The notes: a model not told the origin generated them from the sequence alone. Positions 1-9,106 are shown, numbered from the stretch's first letter. The stretch is 64,000 nt of DNA from Pseudomonas syringae (GCF_021605415.1 NZ_WKEQ01000026.1:1-64000), one strand, 5' to 3'. Made by a program: numbers and translations.

Positions 1-30
1 GCGCAAAAGCTGATGGCGCTGATGGGCTGA
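1..30 (+). CDS. C-terminal end of an unidentified gene (partial)
   Basis: Only the last nine codons and a TGA stop are inside the window (reading AQKLMALMG). The frame ends 26 bases before a strong hairpin, which fits a real gene running in from the left and meeting metQ tail to tail. The fragment is too short to assign a family. Confidence 0.4.
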   Translation, partial: AQKLMALMG

Positions 31-56
31 GAGGCCCTTTATTTTTCAGATCGCAG

Positions 57-94
57 AAAAGCAAATGCCCCGACAAGTCGGGGCATTTGCTTTT
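57..94. terminator. bidirectional Rho-independent terminator
   Basis: A perfect 14-bp inverted repeat (61-74 and 77-90) with a two-base centre is flanked by AAAA on the left and TTTT on the right, so it can end transcription both ways. It lies between the incoming plus-strand gene and metQ on the minus strand. Confidence 0.85.
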
Positions 95-159
95 AACCGG
101 GACAGATTGTGTTTTCACACAGCCTGATTGAATGCGCCCCTTTTCGTTACTGCATCCAA

Positions 160-930
160 TCAGAACGCCGGCAATACCGCGCCTTTGTACTTCTCGAGAA
201 TGAACGCCTTCACTTCCGGGCTGTGCAGGGCAGCGGCCAGTTTTTGCATGGCGGCGCTGTCCTTGTTGTTGGCGCGGGACACCAGAATGTTCACGTACGG
301 CGAGTCGTTACCTTCGATCACCAGCGCATCCTTGGACGGATCAAGCTTGGCTTCCAGCGCGTAGTTGGTGTTGATCAGCGCCAGGTCGACCTGGGTCAGC
401 ACGCGCGGGATGGTCGCGGCTTCCAGTTCACGGATTTTCAGATCCTTCGGGTTCTGCGCGATGTCTTTGACAGTCGACAGAATGTTGGTCGGATCCTTCA
501 GCGTAATCACGCCAGCCTTAGCCAGCAGCAACAGCGCTCGGCCGCCGTTGGTGGCGTCATTGGGGATGACGACGTTGGCGCCGCTTGGCAGCTCTTCGAT
601 TTTCTTGATCTTGCTGGAGTAAGCGCCCAGCGGTTCCAGGTGTACGCCGGTCACGGACACCAGGCTCGTGCCCTTGGCCTTGTTGAACTCATCGAGGTAC
701 GGCTGGTGCTGGAAGAAGTTGGCGTCGAGGCGCTTTTCGGCCACCTGTACGTTCGGTTGAATGTAGTCGGTGAAAACCTTGACCTTCAGATCCACGCCTT
801 CTTTGGCCAGTGCCGGCTTCACGAATTCGAGGATTTCAGCGTGCGGCACCGGCGTGGCGGCAACGGTCAGGTCTTCGGCGTGGGCCGAAAAGGCTGCAAC
901 GGCAGCCAGGGCAACGATCAGTTTTTTCAT
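160..930 (-). CDS. metQ: D-methionine ABC transporter substrate-binding protein MetQ
   Basis: A 256-residue NlpA/MetQ-family periplasmic binding protein that captures methionine for the MetNI importer. An N-terminal signal peptide ends near residue 18 (SAHA/E). There is no lipobox cysteine, so it may be a soluble periplasmic protein, unlike the lipoprotein form in E. coli. The family core is visible as the TPVPHAEIL start, FTDYIQPNVQ, and NTNYALEAKLDPSKDAL. The ATG at 930 has AAGGAG nine bases upstream. It is the last gene of a metN-metI-metQ operon, 89 bases after metI, and ends at the bidirectional terminator. Confidence 0.93.
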   Translation of the reverse strand: MKKLIVALAAVAAFSAHAEDLTVAATPVPHAEILEFVKPALAKEGVDLKVKVFTDYIQPNVQVAEKRLDANFFQHQPYLDEFNKAKGTSLVSVTGVHLEPLGAYSSKIKKIEELPSGANVVIPNDATNGGRALLLLAKAGVITLKDPTNILSTVKDIAQNPKDLKIRELEAATIPRVLTQVDLALINTNYALEAKLDPSKDALVIEGNDSPYVNILVSRANNKDSAAMQKLAAALHSPEVKAFILEKYKGAVLPAF

Positions 931-1019
931 TCAGCTAACTCCTTTTTGGGCTCTCGCCGGCGACGTCTCTCGGGCGCCTGCCAGCGAATGGCCAGCTTAT
1001 TTCATCGTTAACAACCGGT

Positions 1020-1736
1020 TTATTTGCGCGAAAAGTGCACCACCAGTCTGTCACCCACCATTTGCAGTACTTGCACCAGGATCAGCAGCAACACCACAGT
1101 GACGATCATCACGTCAGTCTGGAAACGCTGGTAACCGAAACGAATCGCCAGGTCGCCCAGACCACCGGCACCGACCACACCGGCCATCGCCGTGTAGGAA
1201 ACCAGTGTAATCGCCGTCACCGTAATCGCCGCGTAGATGCCCGGACGAGCCTCCGGCAGCAAGGCGTTCATGATGATTTGCCGGGTCGTCGCGCCCATCG
1301 ACTGGGTCGCTTCGATGATCCCCCGATCCACTTCACGCAGCGCGGTTTCCACCAGTCGTGCGAAGAATGGCGTAGCCCCGACCACCAGCGGCGGAATCGC
1401 ACCGGCCACGCCCAGCGAGGTGCCGGTGATCATGACCGTGAACGGGATCATCACGATCAACAGAATGATGAATGGCAGCGAACGCAGGATGTTCACCATC
1501 AGCGACATGATCGCGTAGGCCACCCGGTTGGCGAGCAATTGACGGGGACTGCACAGGAACAACAGCACACCCAGTGGCAGACCCAGCAGAACCGTGAACA
1601 ACAGCGAACCACCGAGCATCTGCAAGGTGTCGCTGGAGGCCAGCCCGATTTCCAGCCAGTCGATGTTCTTGAAGAACAGCTTGATGGCTTCGACAGCCTC
1701 GTCGTAATGCTTTACGGCAGCGTCATACATTTCCAT
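1020..1736 (-). CDS. metI: D-methionine ABC transporter permease MetI
   Basis: A 238-residue inner-membrane permease with five or six hydrophobic segments and the binding-protein-dependent transport signature around residues 140-175 (EATQSMGATTRQII, then LLPEA). That cytoplasmic loop docks the MetN ATPase. The C-terminal GAGGLGDLAIRFGYQRF stretch is typical of MetI. The ATG overlaps the metN stop by one base (TAATG), which predicts translational coupling. Length matches the family (about 220-240). Confidence 0.94.
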   Translation of the reverse strand: MEMYDAAVKHYDEAVEAIKLFFKNIDWLEIGLASSDTLQMLGGSLLFTVLLGLPLGVLLFLCSPRQLLANRVAYAIMSLMVNILRSLPFIILLIVMIPFTVMITGTSLGVAGAIPPLVVGATPFFARLVETALREVDRGIIEATQSMGATTRQIIMNALLPEARPGIYAAITVTAITLVSYTAMAGVVGAGGLGDLAIRFGYQRFQTDVMIVTVVLLLILVQVLQMVGDRLVVHFSRK

Positions 1737-2743
1737 TAACGCAGCACCTCCATGTGGACATCGGCGGCGGTGAAGCGGGCGAATGCCGCGTCCATGTCGC
1801 CACCGGTGACGGCCAGGGTCAATTGCCCATAGGGGATGTCTTTGATGCGGTCGATCCGGCCAGCGAGGATGCTGTAGTCCACGCCGGTTTCACGGGCGAC
1901 GGTTCCGAGCAGAGGCGCGTAGGTCGCTTCGCCCTGGAAGGTCAGACGCACGATACGGCCCGGCACGTGAGCGAAGTCATCGCGCTGCTCGCCTTCGTCG
2001 ACCTGCTCGCTTTCCTGCACGAAACGCTTGGTGGTCGGGTGCTGCGGATGCAGGAACACATCGGCCACCGGACCTTGCTCGACAATCACGCCAGCGTCCA
2101 TGACACCGACCTGGTCGCAAACGCGACGGATCACGTCCATTTCATGGGTGATCAGAACGATGGTCAGTTTCAGCTCGCGGTTGATCTCGGCCAGCAGTTG
2201 CAGCACCGAGGCGGTGGTCTGCGGGTCGAGCGCGCTGGTGGCTTCGTCGCACAGCAGGATTTTTGGCTTGGTCGCCAAGGCGCGGGCGATGCCGACGCGT
2301 TGCTTCTGGCCACCGGACAATTGCGCCGGGTACTTTTTGGCGTGGTCGGACAGACCGACGCGCTTGAGCAATTCGGCGACGCGCTGGTTGATCTCGCTGG
2401 TCGACAGTTCGCCCGCCAGGGTCAGCGGCAGCGCCACGTTGTCGGCCACGGTTTTGGACGCCAGCAAGTTGAAGTGCTGGAAGATCATCCCGACCTGCTG
2501 GCGAAAACGGCGCAGGCCGTTGGCGTCCAAGCCAGTGACTTCCTCACCGTCGACAAAGATTTTGCCGCCGCTGGATTTCTCCAGGCGATTGATCAGGCGC
2601 AGCAGGGTACTTTTTCCCGCACCGGAATGGCCGATCAGGCCGAACACCTGGCCGTTCTCAATCGAGAGACTGGTCGGGTGCAGCGCGGGAATATCCTTAC
2701 CGGCGACGCGGTAAGTTTTATGGACGTTTTGAAACTCGATCAC
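1736..2743 (-). CDS. metN: D-methionine ABC transporter ATP-binding protein MetN
   Basis: A 335-residue ATPase that energises methionine import. Walker A is GHSGAGKST near residue 38, the signature is LSGGQKQRVGIARAL, and Walker B is ILLCDEATSALDP. The C-terminal ~90 residues form the ACT-like NIL domain (VRLTFQGEATYAPLL...) that mediates transinhibition by cytoplasmic methionine in the family. The start is GTG at 2743 with AAGGT eight bases upstream; no ATG fits better. It is first in the metNIQ operon and divergent from katE across a 259-bp gap in which I see no clear riboswitch. Confidence 0.94.
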   Translation of the reverse strand: MIEFQNVHKTYRVAGKDIPALHPTSLSIENGQVFGLIGHSGAGKSTLLRLINRLEKSSGGKIFVDGEEVTGLDANGLRRFRQQVGMIFQHFNLLASKTVADNVALPLTLAGELSTSEINQRVAELLKRVGLSDHAKKYPAQLSGGQKQRVGIARALATKPKILLCDEATSALDPQTTASVLQLLAEINRELKLTIVLITHEMDVIRRVCDQVGVMDAGVIVEQGPVADVFLHPQHPTTKRFVQESEQVDEGEQRDDFAHVPGRIVRLTFQGEATYAPLLGTVARETGVDYSILAGRIDRIKDIPYGQLTLAVTGGDMDAAFARFTAADVHMEVLR

Positions 2744-3002
2744 GTAGCGAACCTTGTGGGGCGCGTTAGAAAAGGATCAGCGGTTAGCCGGGCGCGCATT
2801 TTAGCCTGTCCGTATAGAGGTTCTTAGCATTTATTTCGCAATTAACCTTTCATTTGGCAATAACGCGATCAAAGGTCATAAAAAAGGAACGCCTAAAAAC
2901 CTCATCAGTCACTACTTAAGCGACTTGAAACCCTGGGCGCCGTGCCCGGGAAATACTCAAGAATCCCTGGCTTCAGGGGATCAATCGAGGAGTTTACGTC
3001 TG

Positions 3003-5144
3003 ATGACCACCAAGAAACCTGTCCCCGGCAAAAGCCAGATGGCCGGCACCGACACCCCGGATCGCGCCAATACCAACGCCAAGCTCGACAGCCTGGAAAC
3101 CTTCCGCTCCGACGCCACCGATCAGGCGCTGCGCACCAATCAGGGTGTGAAGATTGCGGATAACCAGAACACCCTCAAGGTCGGCGCACGTGGCCCATCG
3201 CTGCTCGAAGACTTCATCATGCGTGAAAAAATCACGCATTTTGACCACGAGCGCATCCCGGAGCGCATCGTTCACGCCCGAGGCACCGGAGCGCATGGTT
3301 TCTTCCAGAGCTACGAGAACCATTCCCAACTGACCAAGGCCGGTTTCCTGCAGGACGCGGCGAAGAAAACCCCGGTGTTCGTACGCTTTTCCACGGTGCA
3401 GGGGCCACGCGGTTCCGGCGATACCGTGCGCGACGTGCGCGGTTTTGCCGTGAAGTTCTTCACCGACGAAGGCAACTTCGACCTGGTGGGCAACAACATG
3501 CCGGTATTCTTCATTCAGGATGCGATCAAGTTCCCTGATTTCGTCCACGCGGTGAAACCCGAGCCGCACAATGAAATTCCTACCGGTGGTTCGGCCCACG
3601 ATACGTTCTGGGATTTCGTCTCGCTGGTGCCGGAATCGGCGCACATGGTGATCTGGGCGATGTCCGACCGGGCGATCCCGAAAAGCCTGCGCAGCATGCA
3701 GGGTTTCGGGGTGCACACCTTCCGGTTGATCAACGCCGAAGGCAAATCGCGCTTCGTCAAATTCCACTGGCGCCCTACCGCCGGCACCTGCTCGCTGGTG
3801 TGGGATGAGGCGCAGAAACTCGCCGGTAAAGACACCGACTATCACCGTCGCGACCTCTGGGAATCGATCGAGATGGGCGACTACCCGGAATGGGAACTGG
3901 GCGTGCAGATCGTCGAGGAAGAAAACGAACATGATTTCGACTTCGACATCCTCGACCCGACCAAGATCATTCCTGAAGAAATCGTGCCGATCACGCCGCT
4001 GGGGAAAATGACCCTTAACCGCAATCCGGACAACTTCTTCGCCGAAACCGAACAGGTCGCGTTCTGCCCCGGGCATATTGTGCCGGGCATCGACTTCTCC
4101 AATGACCCGCTGCTGCAAGGCCGGTTGTTTTCGTACACCGACACGCAGATCAGCCGACTCGGTGGGCCGAATTTTCATGAGCTGCCGATCAACCGTCCCG
4201 TGGCACCGTTCCATAACGGCCAGCGCGATGCCCAGCACCGCACAACCATCGACAAGGGTCGCGCCTCTTACGAGCCGAACTCTATCGACGGCGGCTGGCC
4301 AAAGGAAACGCCGCCGGCCGCGCAGGACGGCGGGTTCGAGAGTTATCCGGAGCGTATCGACGCCAACAAGATTCGCCAGCGCAGCGAGTCGTTCAGCGAC
4401 CACTTTTCCCAGGCGCGGCTGTTTTTCAACAGCATGAGCGATCATGAGAAAGAGCACATTATTGCGGCGTATAGCTTTGAGCTGGGCAAGGTCGATCGAG
4501 AGTTCATTCGCGCGCGCGAGGTGAACGAGATTCTCGCCAACATTGATCTGGAACTGGCCAAACGTGTGGCGCAAAACCTTGGGTTGCCAGTGCCGGCCAA
4601 AGGGACGGTCGAGGTGCGTAAGACCTCGCTGGATCGTTCGCCCGCACTGAGTCAGGCGAACCTGCTGCCGGAAAATATCAAGACCCGCAAAGTCGCAATT
4701 CTCGCAGCCAACGGCGTCGATGGCGCTGCGATTGATGCGATGAAAAAGGCTTTGATGGCCGAAGGGGCGCACGCCAAGTTGCTTGGCCCGACCTCAGCGC
4801 CGGTACAGACAGCGGACGGCAAGGCGCTGCCGGTCGACGCGTCCATGGAAGGTCTGCCGTCGGTAGCGTTCGACGCGGTATTCGTGCCCGGCGGCGCGGC
4901 GTCGATCAAGGCGCTGAGTGGCGACGGTGTGGCGTTGCATTACCTGCTGGAGGCCTACAAGCATTTGAAGGCGATTGCGTTGCATGGCGAGGCCAAGCAA
5001 TTGCTGGATGTGTTGAAGCTGGAGGCGGATGCAGGGTTGATCGAGGGCAAGGATGTGGCGGGGTTGACCAAGCCATTCTTTACCGCAATTGGCCAGCATC
5101 GGGTCTGGGCTCGAGAGCCTAAAGCCAAGGCAATTCCGGCCTGA
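3003..5144 (+). CDS. katE: large-subunit (clade II) catalase HPII, KatE type
   Basis: A 713-residue haem catalase that dismutates hydrogen peroxide. The catalytic His is near residue 91 (IVHARGTGAHG), the distal Asn near 164 (VGNNMPVFF), and the haem-ligand Tyr near 378 in RLFSYTDTQ. The final ~150 residues form the DJ-1/class I amidotransferase-like domain that marks the large catalases (ILAANGVDGAAIDAMK, then VFVPGG). I chose ATG 3003, with GAGGAG ten bases upstream; a longer frame from 2925 lacks such a site. Family members are usually stationary-phase (RpoS) genes, but I could not confirm a promoter here. Confidence 0.95.
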   Translation: MTTKKPVPGKSQMAGTDTPDRANTNAKLDSLETFRSDATDQALRTNQGVKIADNQNTLKVGARGPSLLEDFIMREKITHFDHERIPERIVHARGTGAHGFFQSYENHSQLTKAGFLQDAAKKTPVFVRFSTVQGPRGSGDTVRDVRGFAVKFFTDEGNFDLVGNNMPVFFIQDAIKFPDFVHAVKPEPHNEIPTGGSAHDTFWDFVSLVPESAHMVIWAMSDRAIPKSLRSMQGFGVHTFRLINAEGKSRFVKFHWRPTAGTCSLVWDEAQKLAGKDTDYHRRDLWESIEMGDYPEWELGVQIVEEENEHDFDFDILDPTKIIPEEIVPITPLGKMTLNRNPDNFFAETEQVAFCPGHIVPGIDFSNDPLLQGRLFSYTDTQISRLGGPNFHELPINRPVAPFHNGQRDAQHRTTIDKGRASYEPNSIDGGWPKETPPAAQDGGFESYPERIDANKIRQRSESFSDHFSQARLFFNSMSDHEKEHIIAAYSFELGKVDREFIRAREVNEILANIDLELAKRVAQNLGLPVPAKGTVEVRKTSLDRSPALSQANLLPENIKTRKVAILAANGVDGAAIDAMKKALMAEGAHAKLLGPTSAPVQTADGKALPVDASMEGLPSVAFDAVFVPGGAASIKALSGDGVALHYLLEAYKHLKAIALHGEAKQLLDVLKLEADAGLIEGKDVAGLTKPFFTAIGQHRVWAREPKAKAIPA

Positions 5145-5168
5145 GGCTTTGCATCGACTGAAAGGACG

Positions 5169-5236
5169 CTTTCGCGAGCAGGCTCGCTCCCACAGGTACA
5201 GCGTTAACCTCGTGGGAGCGAGCCTGCTCGTGAAGC
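5169..5236. repeat. REP pair (GCGAGCAGGCTCGC type)
   Basis: Two inverted copies of a Pseudomonas REP (5171-5196 and 5211-5235) face each other, each built on a GTGGGAGCGAGCCTGCTCG core. The pair sits between the convergent ends of katE and the lipoprotein gene and could fold into a long hairpin that ends both transcripts. Confidence 0.85.
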
Positions 5237-5239
5237 TTT

Positions 5240-5953
5240 TTAAGGTTTACGCGGAGTCAGAACAATCTGCGCAGGAACACTGCGCAGGATCTGCTTCTCA
5301 AGCTGCAATTCGAAATCCGGATTCAGCTTCTTCACACGTTTGCTCAGCAAGGTCGCCAACCAAGGGAAATCATCCTTGCGTGGCACTTGAATGTGCACGG
5401 AACACTCGTAATTCACCACATCGGCGGCAATCGCGTCCATTTGCCGACGCAATTGGCTGATATCAGCGATATTCAGCGCCACTGTGGTGCTTTCGGCCGT
5501 CGGGTCGATGACCTTGGCTTTCGGCCGTGCCTCAGCAGCCTTGAGCGCCGCTTCGGCTTTCTCAAGCTCGGCTTTGCGCGCTTCGGTGATCGCGCCATTG
5601 ACGCCACCGGTCAGCGCTGGCGCCTTGGGCATCAGCACGCGTGCACGACTCAGGGCCGTGGCGGCGGCATTCACATCACCTTTCTGCAGCACGATCTGGC
5701 TGCGACGCAGATAGGCTTCGGCCAGCTGGCGTTGATATTGCTCAAGGGACTGATCGTTGGGCGACTCGGCCTGCAACGCAGCCAATTGGTCTTCGGCGGT
5801 GGCCAGCTCGCTGCTGGCCAGGCTTTGCTCCAGCTGTGCGATGGCCGTGGCTCGCGCGTCGGGGACTTCGGCCACTGGCGGCGTGCTTTGGCAGGCGCCC
5901 AGCAGCACGGAAAATGCGACAAGGAGCAGATAACGGGAGGCGAACGGCTTCAT
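5240..5953 (-). CDS. conserved lipoprotein of unknown function (PA5502-like)
   Basis: A 237-residue envelope protein with an N-terminal lipoprotein signal (LLLVAFSVLLGAC; acylated Cys about residue 21). A helical repeat region follows (residues 30-150) that resembles a TPR or coiled coil rich in Ala, Glu and Leu, then a C-terminal part ending PAQIVLTPRKP. I recognise it only by position beside the znu genes in pseudomonads; no catalytic motif is visible. Its start is 38 bases after the znuB stop on the same strand, so it may be cotranscribed with zur-znuC-znuB, but a role in zinc is not shown. Confidence 0.75.
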   Translation of the reverse strand: MKPFASRYLLLVAFSVLLGACQSTPPVAEVPDARATAIAQLEQSLASSELATAEDQLAALQAESPNDQSLEQYQRQLAEAYLRRSQIVLQKGDVNAAATALSRARVLMPKAPALTGGVNGAITEARKAELEKAEAALKAAEARPKAKVIDPTAESTTVALNIADISQLRRQMDAIAADVVNYECSVHIQVPRKDDFPWLATLLSKRVKKLNPDFELQLEKQILRSVPAQIVLTPRKP

Positions 5954-5990
5954 TCCTGCGACTCTCTATTTGCGCAAAAAGCGAGCAAGT

Positions 5991-6779
5991 CTACACCCCT
6001 CGACGGGGCAGAACAAAACTCAGCAGAAACAGTGCGGCCGCCGTCACAACAATGGATGGGCCAGCCGGCGTGTCCTTGAACCACGACAGCGCCAGCCCGC
6101 CACACACGGCGAGCATGCCCAGCAGGCTCGCGCCCAGTGCCATCTGCTCCGGTGAACGGGCGTGACGTTGTGCCGCAGCCGCCGGGATGATCAACAGCGA
6201 TGTAATCAGCAATACACCGACGATTTTCATCGCCACCGCGATCACTACCGCGATCAACAGCATCAGCGCCATGCGCAATCCGGCCACCGGCAGGCCTTCA
6301 ACTCTGGCCAGTTCTTCGTGCACGGTGATGGCCAGCAGTGGCCGCCACAATGTCACCAACAACACCAGCACCGCCGCGCTGCCGCCGAGGATCCAGGCCA
6401 GGTCGGCCGGACTGATCGCCAGCAGGTCGCCGAACAGATACGCCATCAGGTCGATCCGCACTTCGTGCATGAAGCTTAGTACGACCAGACCGAGTGAGAG
6501 CGTGCTCGGTGCGAGAATTCCCAAAAGCGTGTCGGACGCCAGTGGTTGGCGCTGTTGCAAAGTCACCAGCAGCACCGCCAGCAACAGGCAGCCGACGGTG
6601 ACCGCCACGGTCGGGCTGACATCCAGCAGAAACCCCAGTGCCACGCCAAGCAACGCGGCGTGGGACAGGGTGTCGCCGAAATAGGCCATGCGGCGCCAGA
6701 CCACAAACGAACCCAAGGGACCGGCGACAATCGCCAGTGCCAGGCCTGCAAGCAGGGCGTACAACAGAAAATCAGCCAT
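5991..6779 (-). CDS. znuB: zinc ABC transporter permease ZnuB
   Basis: A 262-residue ABC-3 family inner-membrane permease with about eight hydrophobic segments. It carries zinc from ZnuA across the inner membrane. Typical landmarks are GPLGSFVVWRRMAYFGDTLSH near residues 18-38 and the later LLITSLLIIPAAAA. I chose ATG 6779, which overlaps the znuC end by eight bases; a longer upstream frame is only overlap with znuC. It is the third gene of zur-znuC-znuB. Confidence 0.93.
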   Translation of the reverse strand: MADFLLYALLAGLALAIVAGPLGSFVVWRRMAYFGDTLSHAALLGVALGFLLDVSPTVAVTVGCLLLAVLLVTLQQRQPLASDTLLGILAPSTLSLGLVVLSFMHEVRIDLMAYLFGDLLAISPADLAWILGGSAAVLVLLVTLWRPLLAITVHEELARVEGLPVAGLRMALMLLIAVVIAVAMKIVGVLLITSLLIIPAAAAQRHARSPEQMALGASLLGMLAVCGGLALSWFKDTPAGPSIVVTAAALFLLSFVLPRRGV

Positions 6780-7557
6780 GCTTGCAGCCATCTCCATGAA
6801 CGTGAGGTTGGCCCGACGCGGGCGCCTTGACCACCGAACCGTGCAGGTCGTGGGCGTGGTCGTGATGGTGGTGATAGATCGCCAGACTTGCCGCGTTCTT
6901 GCCGAACAGTTCGACGAACGCCGGATCGCCGCTGACCTGCTCGGGATGCCCAAAGCAGCAGACGTGACGGTTGAGGCAGACCACTTGATCGGTGGTGCTC
7001 ATCACCAGATGCAAATCGTGGGACACCATCAGCACGCCGCAGCCATGGCGGTCGCGCAGACGGGTGATCAGGCTGTACAACTCGGCCTGCCCGGCAACAT
7101 CGACGCCTTGTACCGGCTCGTCGAGCACCAGCAACTCAGGCTCGCGCAACAGGGCACGGGCCAGCAAAACGCGCTGCATTTCACCGCCGGAGATGCTTTG
7201 TACCGGGCTGTCGATAACGTGTTCGGCACCGACTTCCTTAAGCGCCGCCAAGGCTCGCGGACGGTCGACGCCGGGCACCAGACGCAAAAAGCGCAGCACC
7301 GAGAGCGGCAAGGTCGGATCGACGTGAAGTTTTTGCGGCATGTAACCGACGCGCAGTTTCGGCTTGCGCCAGACGCTGCCGGTATCAGGCTTCAACAGTC
7401 CGAGCACGGCGCGCACCAGGGTGGTCTTGCCGGCACCGTTAGGGCCGATCAGCGTGACGATCTGCCCCGGCTCGACGCTCAGCTGAATGTTGTCCAACAC
7501 CTTCTGCCCGGCGAACGTGACGCCCACTTGCTCCAGTCGGATCAGCGCATTGCTCAT
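6772..7557 (-). CDS. znuC: zinc ABC transporter ATP-binding protein ZnuC with His-rich tail
   Basis: A 261-residue ABC ATPase powering zinc import. Walker A is GPNGAGKTT near residue 37, the signature is ISGGEMQRVLLARALL, and Walker B is LLVLDEPVQGVD. After the ATPase core the C-terminal ~35 residues are rich in His (YHHHHDHAHDLHG, then HVHGDGCKHG), a likely metal-binding tail. The ATG at 7557 overlaps the zur TGA as ATGA, so the two are translationally coupled. The likely control is Zur repression from the promoter in front of zur. Confidence 0.95.
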   Translation of the reverse strand: MSNALIRLEQVGVTFAGQKVLDNIQLSVEPGQIVTLIGPNGAGKTTLVRAVLGLLKPDTGSVWRKPKLRVGYMPQKLHVDPTLPLSVLRFLRLVPGVDRPRALAALKEVGAEHVIDSPVQSISGGEMQRVLLARALLREPELLVLDEPVQGVDVAGQAELYSLITRLRDRHGCGVLMVSHDLHLVMSTTDQVVCLNRHVCCFGHPEQVSGDPAFVELFGKNAASLAIYHHHHDHAHDLHGSVVKAPASGQPHVHGDGCKHG

Positions 7558-8039
7558 CAAGCCCCCTGGCAACCGGAACACAGGCCGACCACTTCGACGG
7601 TCTGGGTTTCGACGATGAAACCGACGTCCCGGGCGCTGTGGATGATCGCGTCGCTGATGCTTTTTTGCTCAAGCTCGATGGCCGCGTGGCATTCCCGGCA
7701 GATGAGGAACTGGCCTTGATGCGCGTGTTCCGGGTGATTGCAGCCGACGAAGGCGTTGAGCGAGGAGATGCGATGCACCAAGCCGTGTTCCAGCAGGAAG
7801 TCCAGCGCGCGATACACCGTCGGCGGCGCGGCGCGGCGGCCGTCCTGCTCACTGAGCACCGCGAGAATGTCGTAGGCACCCAGCGGCTTGTGGCTTTGCC
7901 AGACCAGTTCCAGCACCCGCCGACGCAAAGCGGTCAAGCGCAGGCCTTTTTGCGCGCACAAGGTATCGGCTTCGGACAGGGCGCTGTGAACGCAATGGGA
8001 ATGGTCGTGGGGACGGCTGGCAATCGGTGTAATAGGCAT
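7557..8039 (-). CDS. zur: zinc uptake regulator Zur (Fur family)
   Basis: A 160-residue Fur-family repressor that binds DNA when zinc-loaded and shuts off zinc uptake. A His-rich N-terminus (HDHSHCVH) precedes the winged helix (residues ~25-95, RLTALRRRVLELVW and PPTVYRALDFLLEHG). The dimerisation domain carries CNHPEHAHQ and two structural-zinc Cys pairs (ICREC and LCSGC). It starts the zur-znuC-znuB operon, divergent from znuA with 66 bases between the starts, so one Zur site can serve both directions. The older name in P. aeruginosa is np20. Confidence 0.94.
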   Translation of the reverse strand: MPITPIASRPHDHSHCVHSALSEADTLCAQKGLRLTALRRRVLELVWQSHKPLGAYDILAVLSEQDGRRAAPPTVYRALDFLLEHGLVHRISSLNAFVGCNHPEHAHQGQFLICRECHAAIELEQKSISDAIIHSARDVGFIVETQTVEVVGLCSGCQGA

Positions 8040-8065
8040 GAGCGGCGACGATTTTGGTGAGAGAC

Positions 8066-8078
8066 GTTATTATGTTAC
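8066..8078. promoter_or_regulatory. probable Zur operator between zur and znuA
   Basis: The 13-mer GTTATTATGTTAC is AT-rich in a GC-rich gap and fits the palindromic GTTATAATATAAC-type Zur box at 10 of 13 positions. It lies 27 bases from the zur start and 27 bases before znuA, placed to repress both. The consensus is from memory of gammaproteobacterial Zur boxes; binding is inferred. Confidence 0.65.
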
Positions 8079-8105
8079 CCGTTCTCGCCTCATTGAGTGG
8101 TCATC

Positions 8106-9026
8106 GTGTCCCGACTTTTTTCTGTTTTTGTCGCATTCATCATCAGTTTGCTGCTGATCGGCCCGGCTCAGGCCGAGGTCAAAGTCCTCACCAGCATCAA
8201 GCCATTACAGCTGATCGCCGCTGCGGTACAGGACGGCGTGGCGATTCCCGAAGTGCTGCTGCCGCCGGGTGCTTCGCCGCATAACTATGCGTTGCGCCCA
8301 TCCGACGTACGGAAGGTGCAGTCGGTGGATCTGCTCTACTGGATCGGCCCGGACATGGAAGGTTTCCTGCCTCGCGTGCTCAACGGTCGTACATTGCCGA
8401 CTGTTGCGATTCAAGAGCTGCCCGGTCTGAAACTGCGTCGCTTCGCCGAAGACAACCACTCCCACGCTGAGGAAGCGGACGAGCATGATCACGATCACCG
8501 TCCCGGCAGCCTCGACGCGCATATGTGGCTCTCAACGGTCAACGCCCGGGTCATCGCCGCCAAAATGGCCGCCGACCTGAGCGCAGCCGACCCGGCCAAC
8601 GCCGAGCGTTATCAGAGCAACGCCAAGGCATTCGACGCCCGCCTGGATGCACTGGACTTGCGCTTGAAGCAACGCCTGGCCGGCATTGAAGGCAAACCCT
8701 ATTTTGTCTTCCACGAAGCGTTCGACTATTTCGAAGAGGCTTACGGCCTGAAACACGCCGGCGTATTCAGCGTGGCCGCCGAAGTGCAGCCAGGCGCCCA
8801 GCATGTGGCGGCGATGCGCACGCGTTTGCAGGAAGTCGGCAAGACCTGTGTGTTCAGCGAGCCGCCGCTGCGTCCGCGCTTGGCGGAAACCCTGGTGGCG
8901 GGCCTGCCAGTGAAACTGGCGGAACTGGATGCGCTGGGCGGCTACACCCCGGCGACGGCTCAGGGCTATGAGCAAGTGCTGGAGAAGCTGGGCAATGATC
9001 TGGCGGGATGCCTGGAATCGTTGTAA
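8106..9026 (+). CDS. znuA: zinc ABC transporter substrate-binding protein ZnuA
   Basis: A 306-residue periplasmic zinc-binding protein. The signal peptide ends at PAQA near residue 21. The zinc pocket comes from His residues in PPGASPHNYALRPSD, LDAHMWLS and FHEAFDYFEE. The flexible His/Asp/Glu-rich loop (NHSHAEEADEHDHDHRPG, residues ~118-135) is the usual zinc-scavenging loop. I chose GTG 8106, with GAGTGG just upstream; a GTG three codons earlier is also in frame. It is transcribed away from zur and ends at a large hairpin. Confidence 0.94.
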   Translation: MSRLFSVFVAFIISLLLIGPAQAEVKVLTSIKPLQLIAAAVQDGVAIPEVLLPPGASPHNYALRPSDVRKVQSVDLLYWIGPDMEGFLPRVLNGRTLPTVAIQELPGLKLRRFAEDNHSHAEEADEHDHDHRPGSLDAHMWLSTVNARVIAAKMAADLSAADPANAERYQSNAKAFDARLDALDLRLKQRLAGIEGKPYFVFHEAFDYFEEAYGLKHAGVFSVAAEVQPGAQHVAAMRTRLQEVGKTCVFSEPPLRPRLAETLVAGLPVKLAELDALGGYTPATAQGYEQVLEKLGNDLAGCLESL

Positions 9027-9034
9027 CCCTGTAA

Positions 9035-9102
9035 AAAAGATCGCCGCCTTCGGCAGCGCCTACACCGAACCCTGTAGGAGCTGCCGAAGGCGGCGATCTT
9101 TT
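9035..9102. terminator. long hairpin terminator / REP-like repeat
   Basis: Arms of 23 bases (9035-9057 and 9080-9102) are exact inverse complements, AAAAGATCGCCGCCTTCGGC on the left and the matching sequence ending in TTTT on the right. The palindrome lies between convergent znuA and thrB and can terminate both. The GCCGCCTTCGGCAGC core is a common Pseudomonas extragenic repeat type. Confidence 0.85.
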
Positions 9103-9106
9103 AATC

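Noticed and set aside
2994..4772. A 592-residue minus-strand open frame opposite katE
   Set aside because: Antisense to an intact catalase with all catalytic residues; composition is that of a shadow frame.
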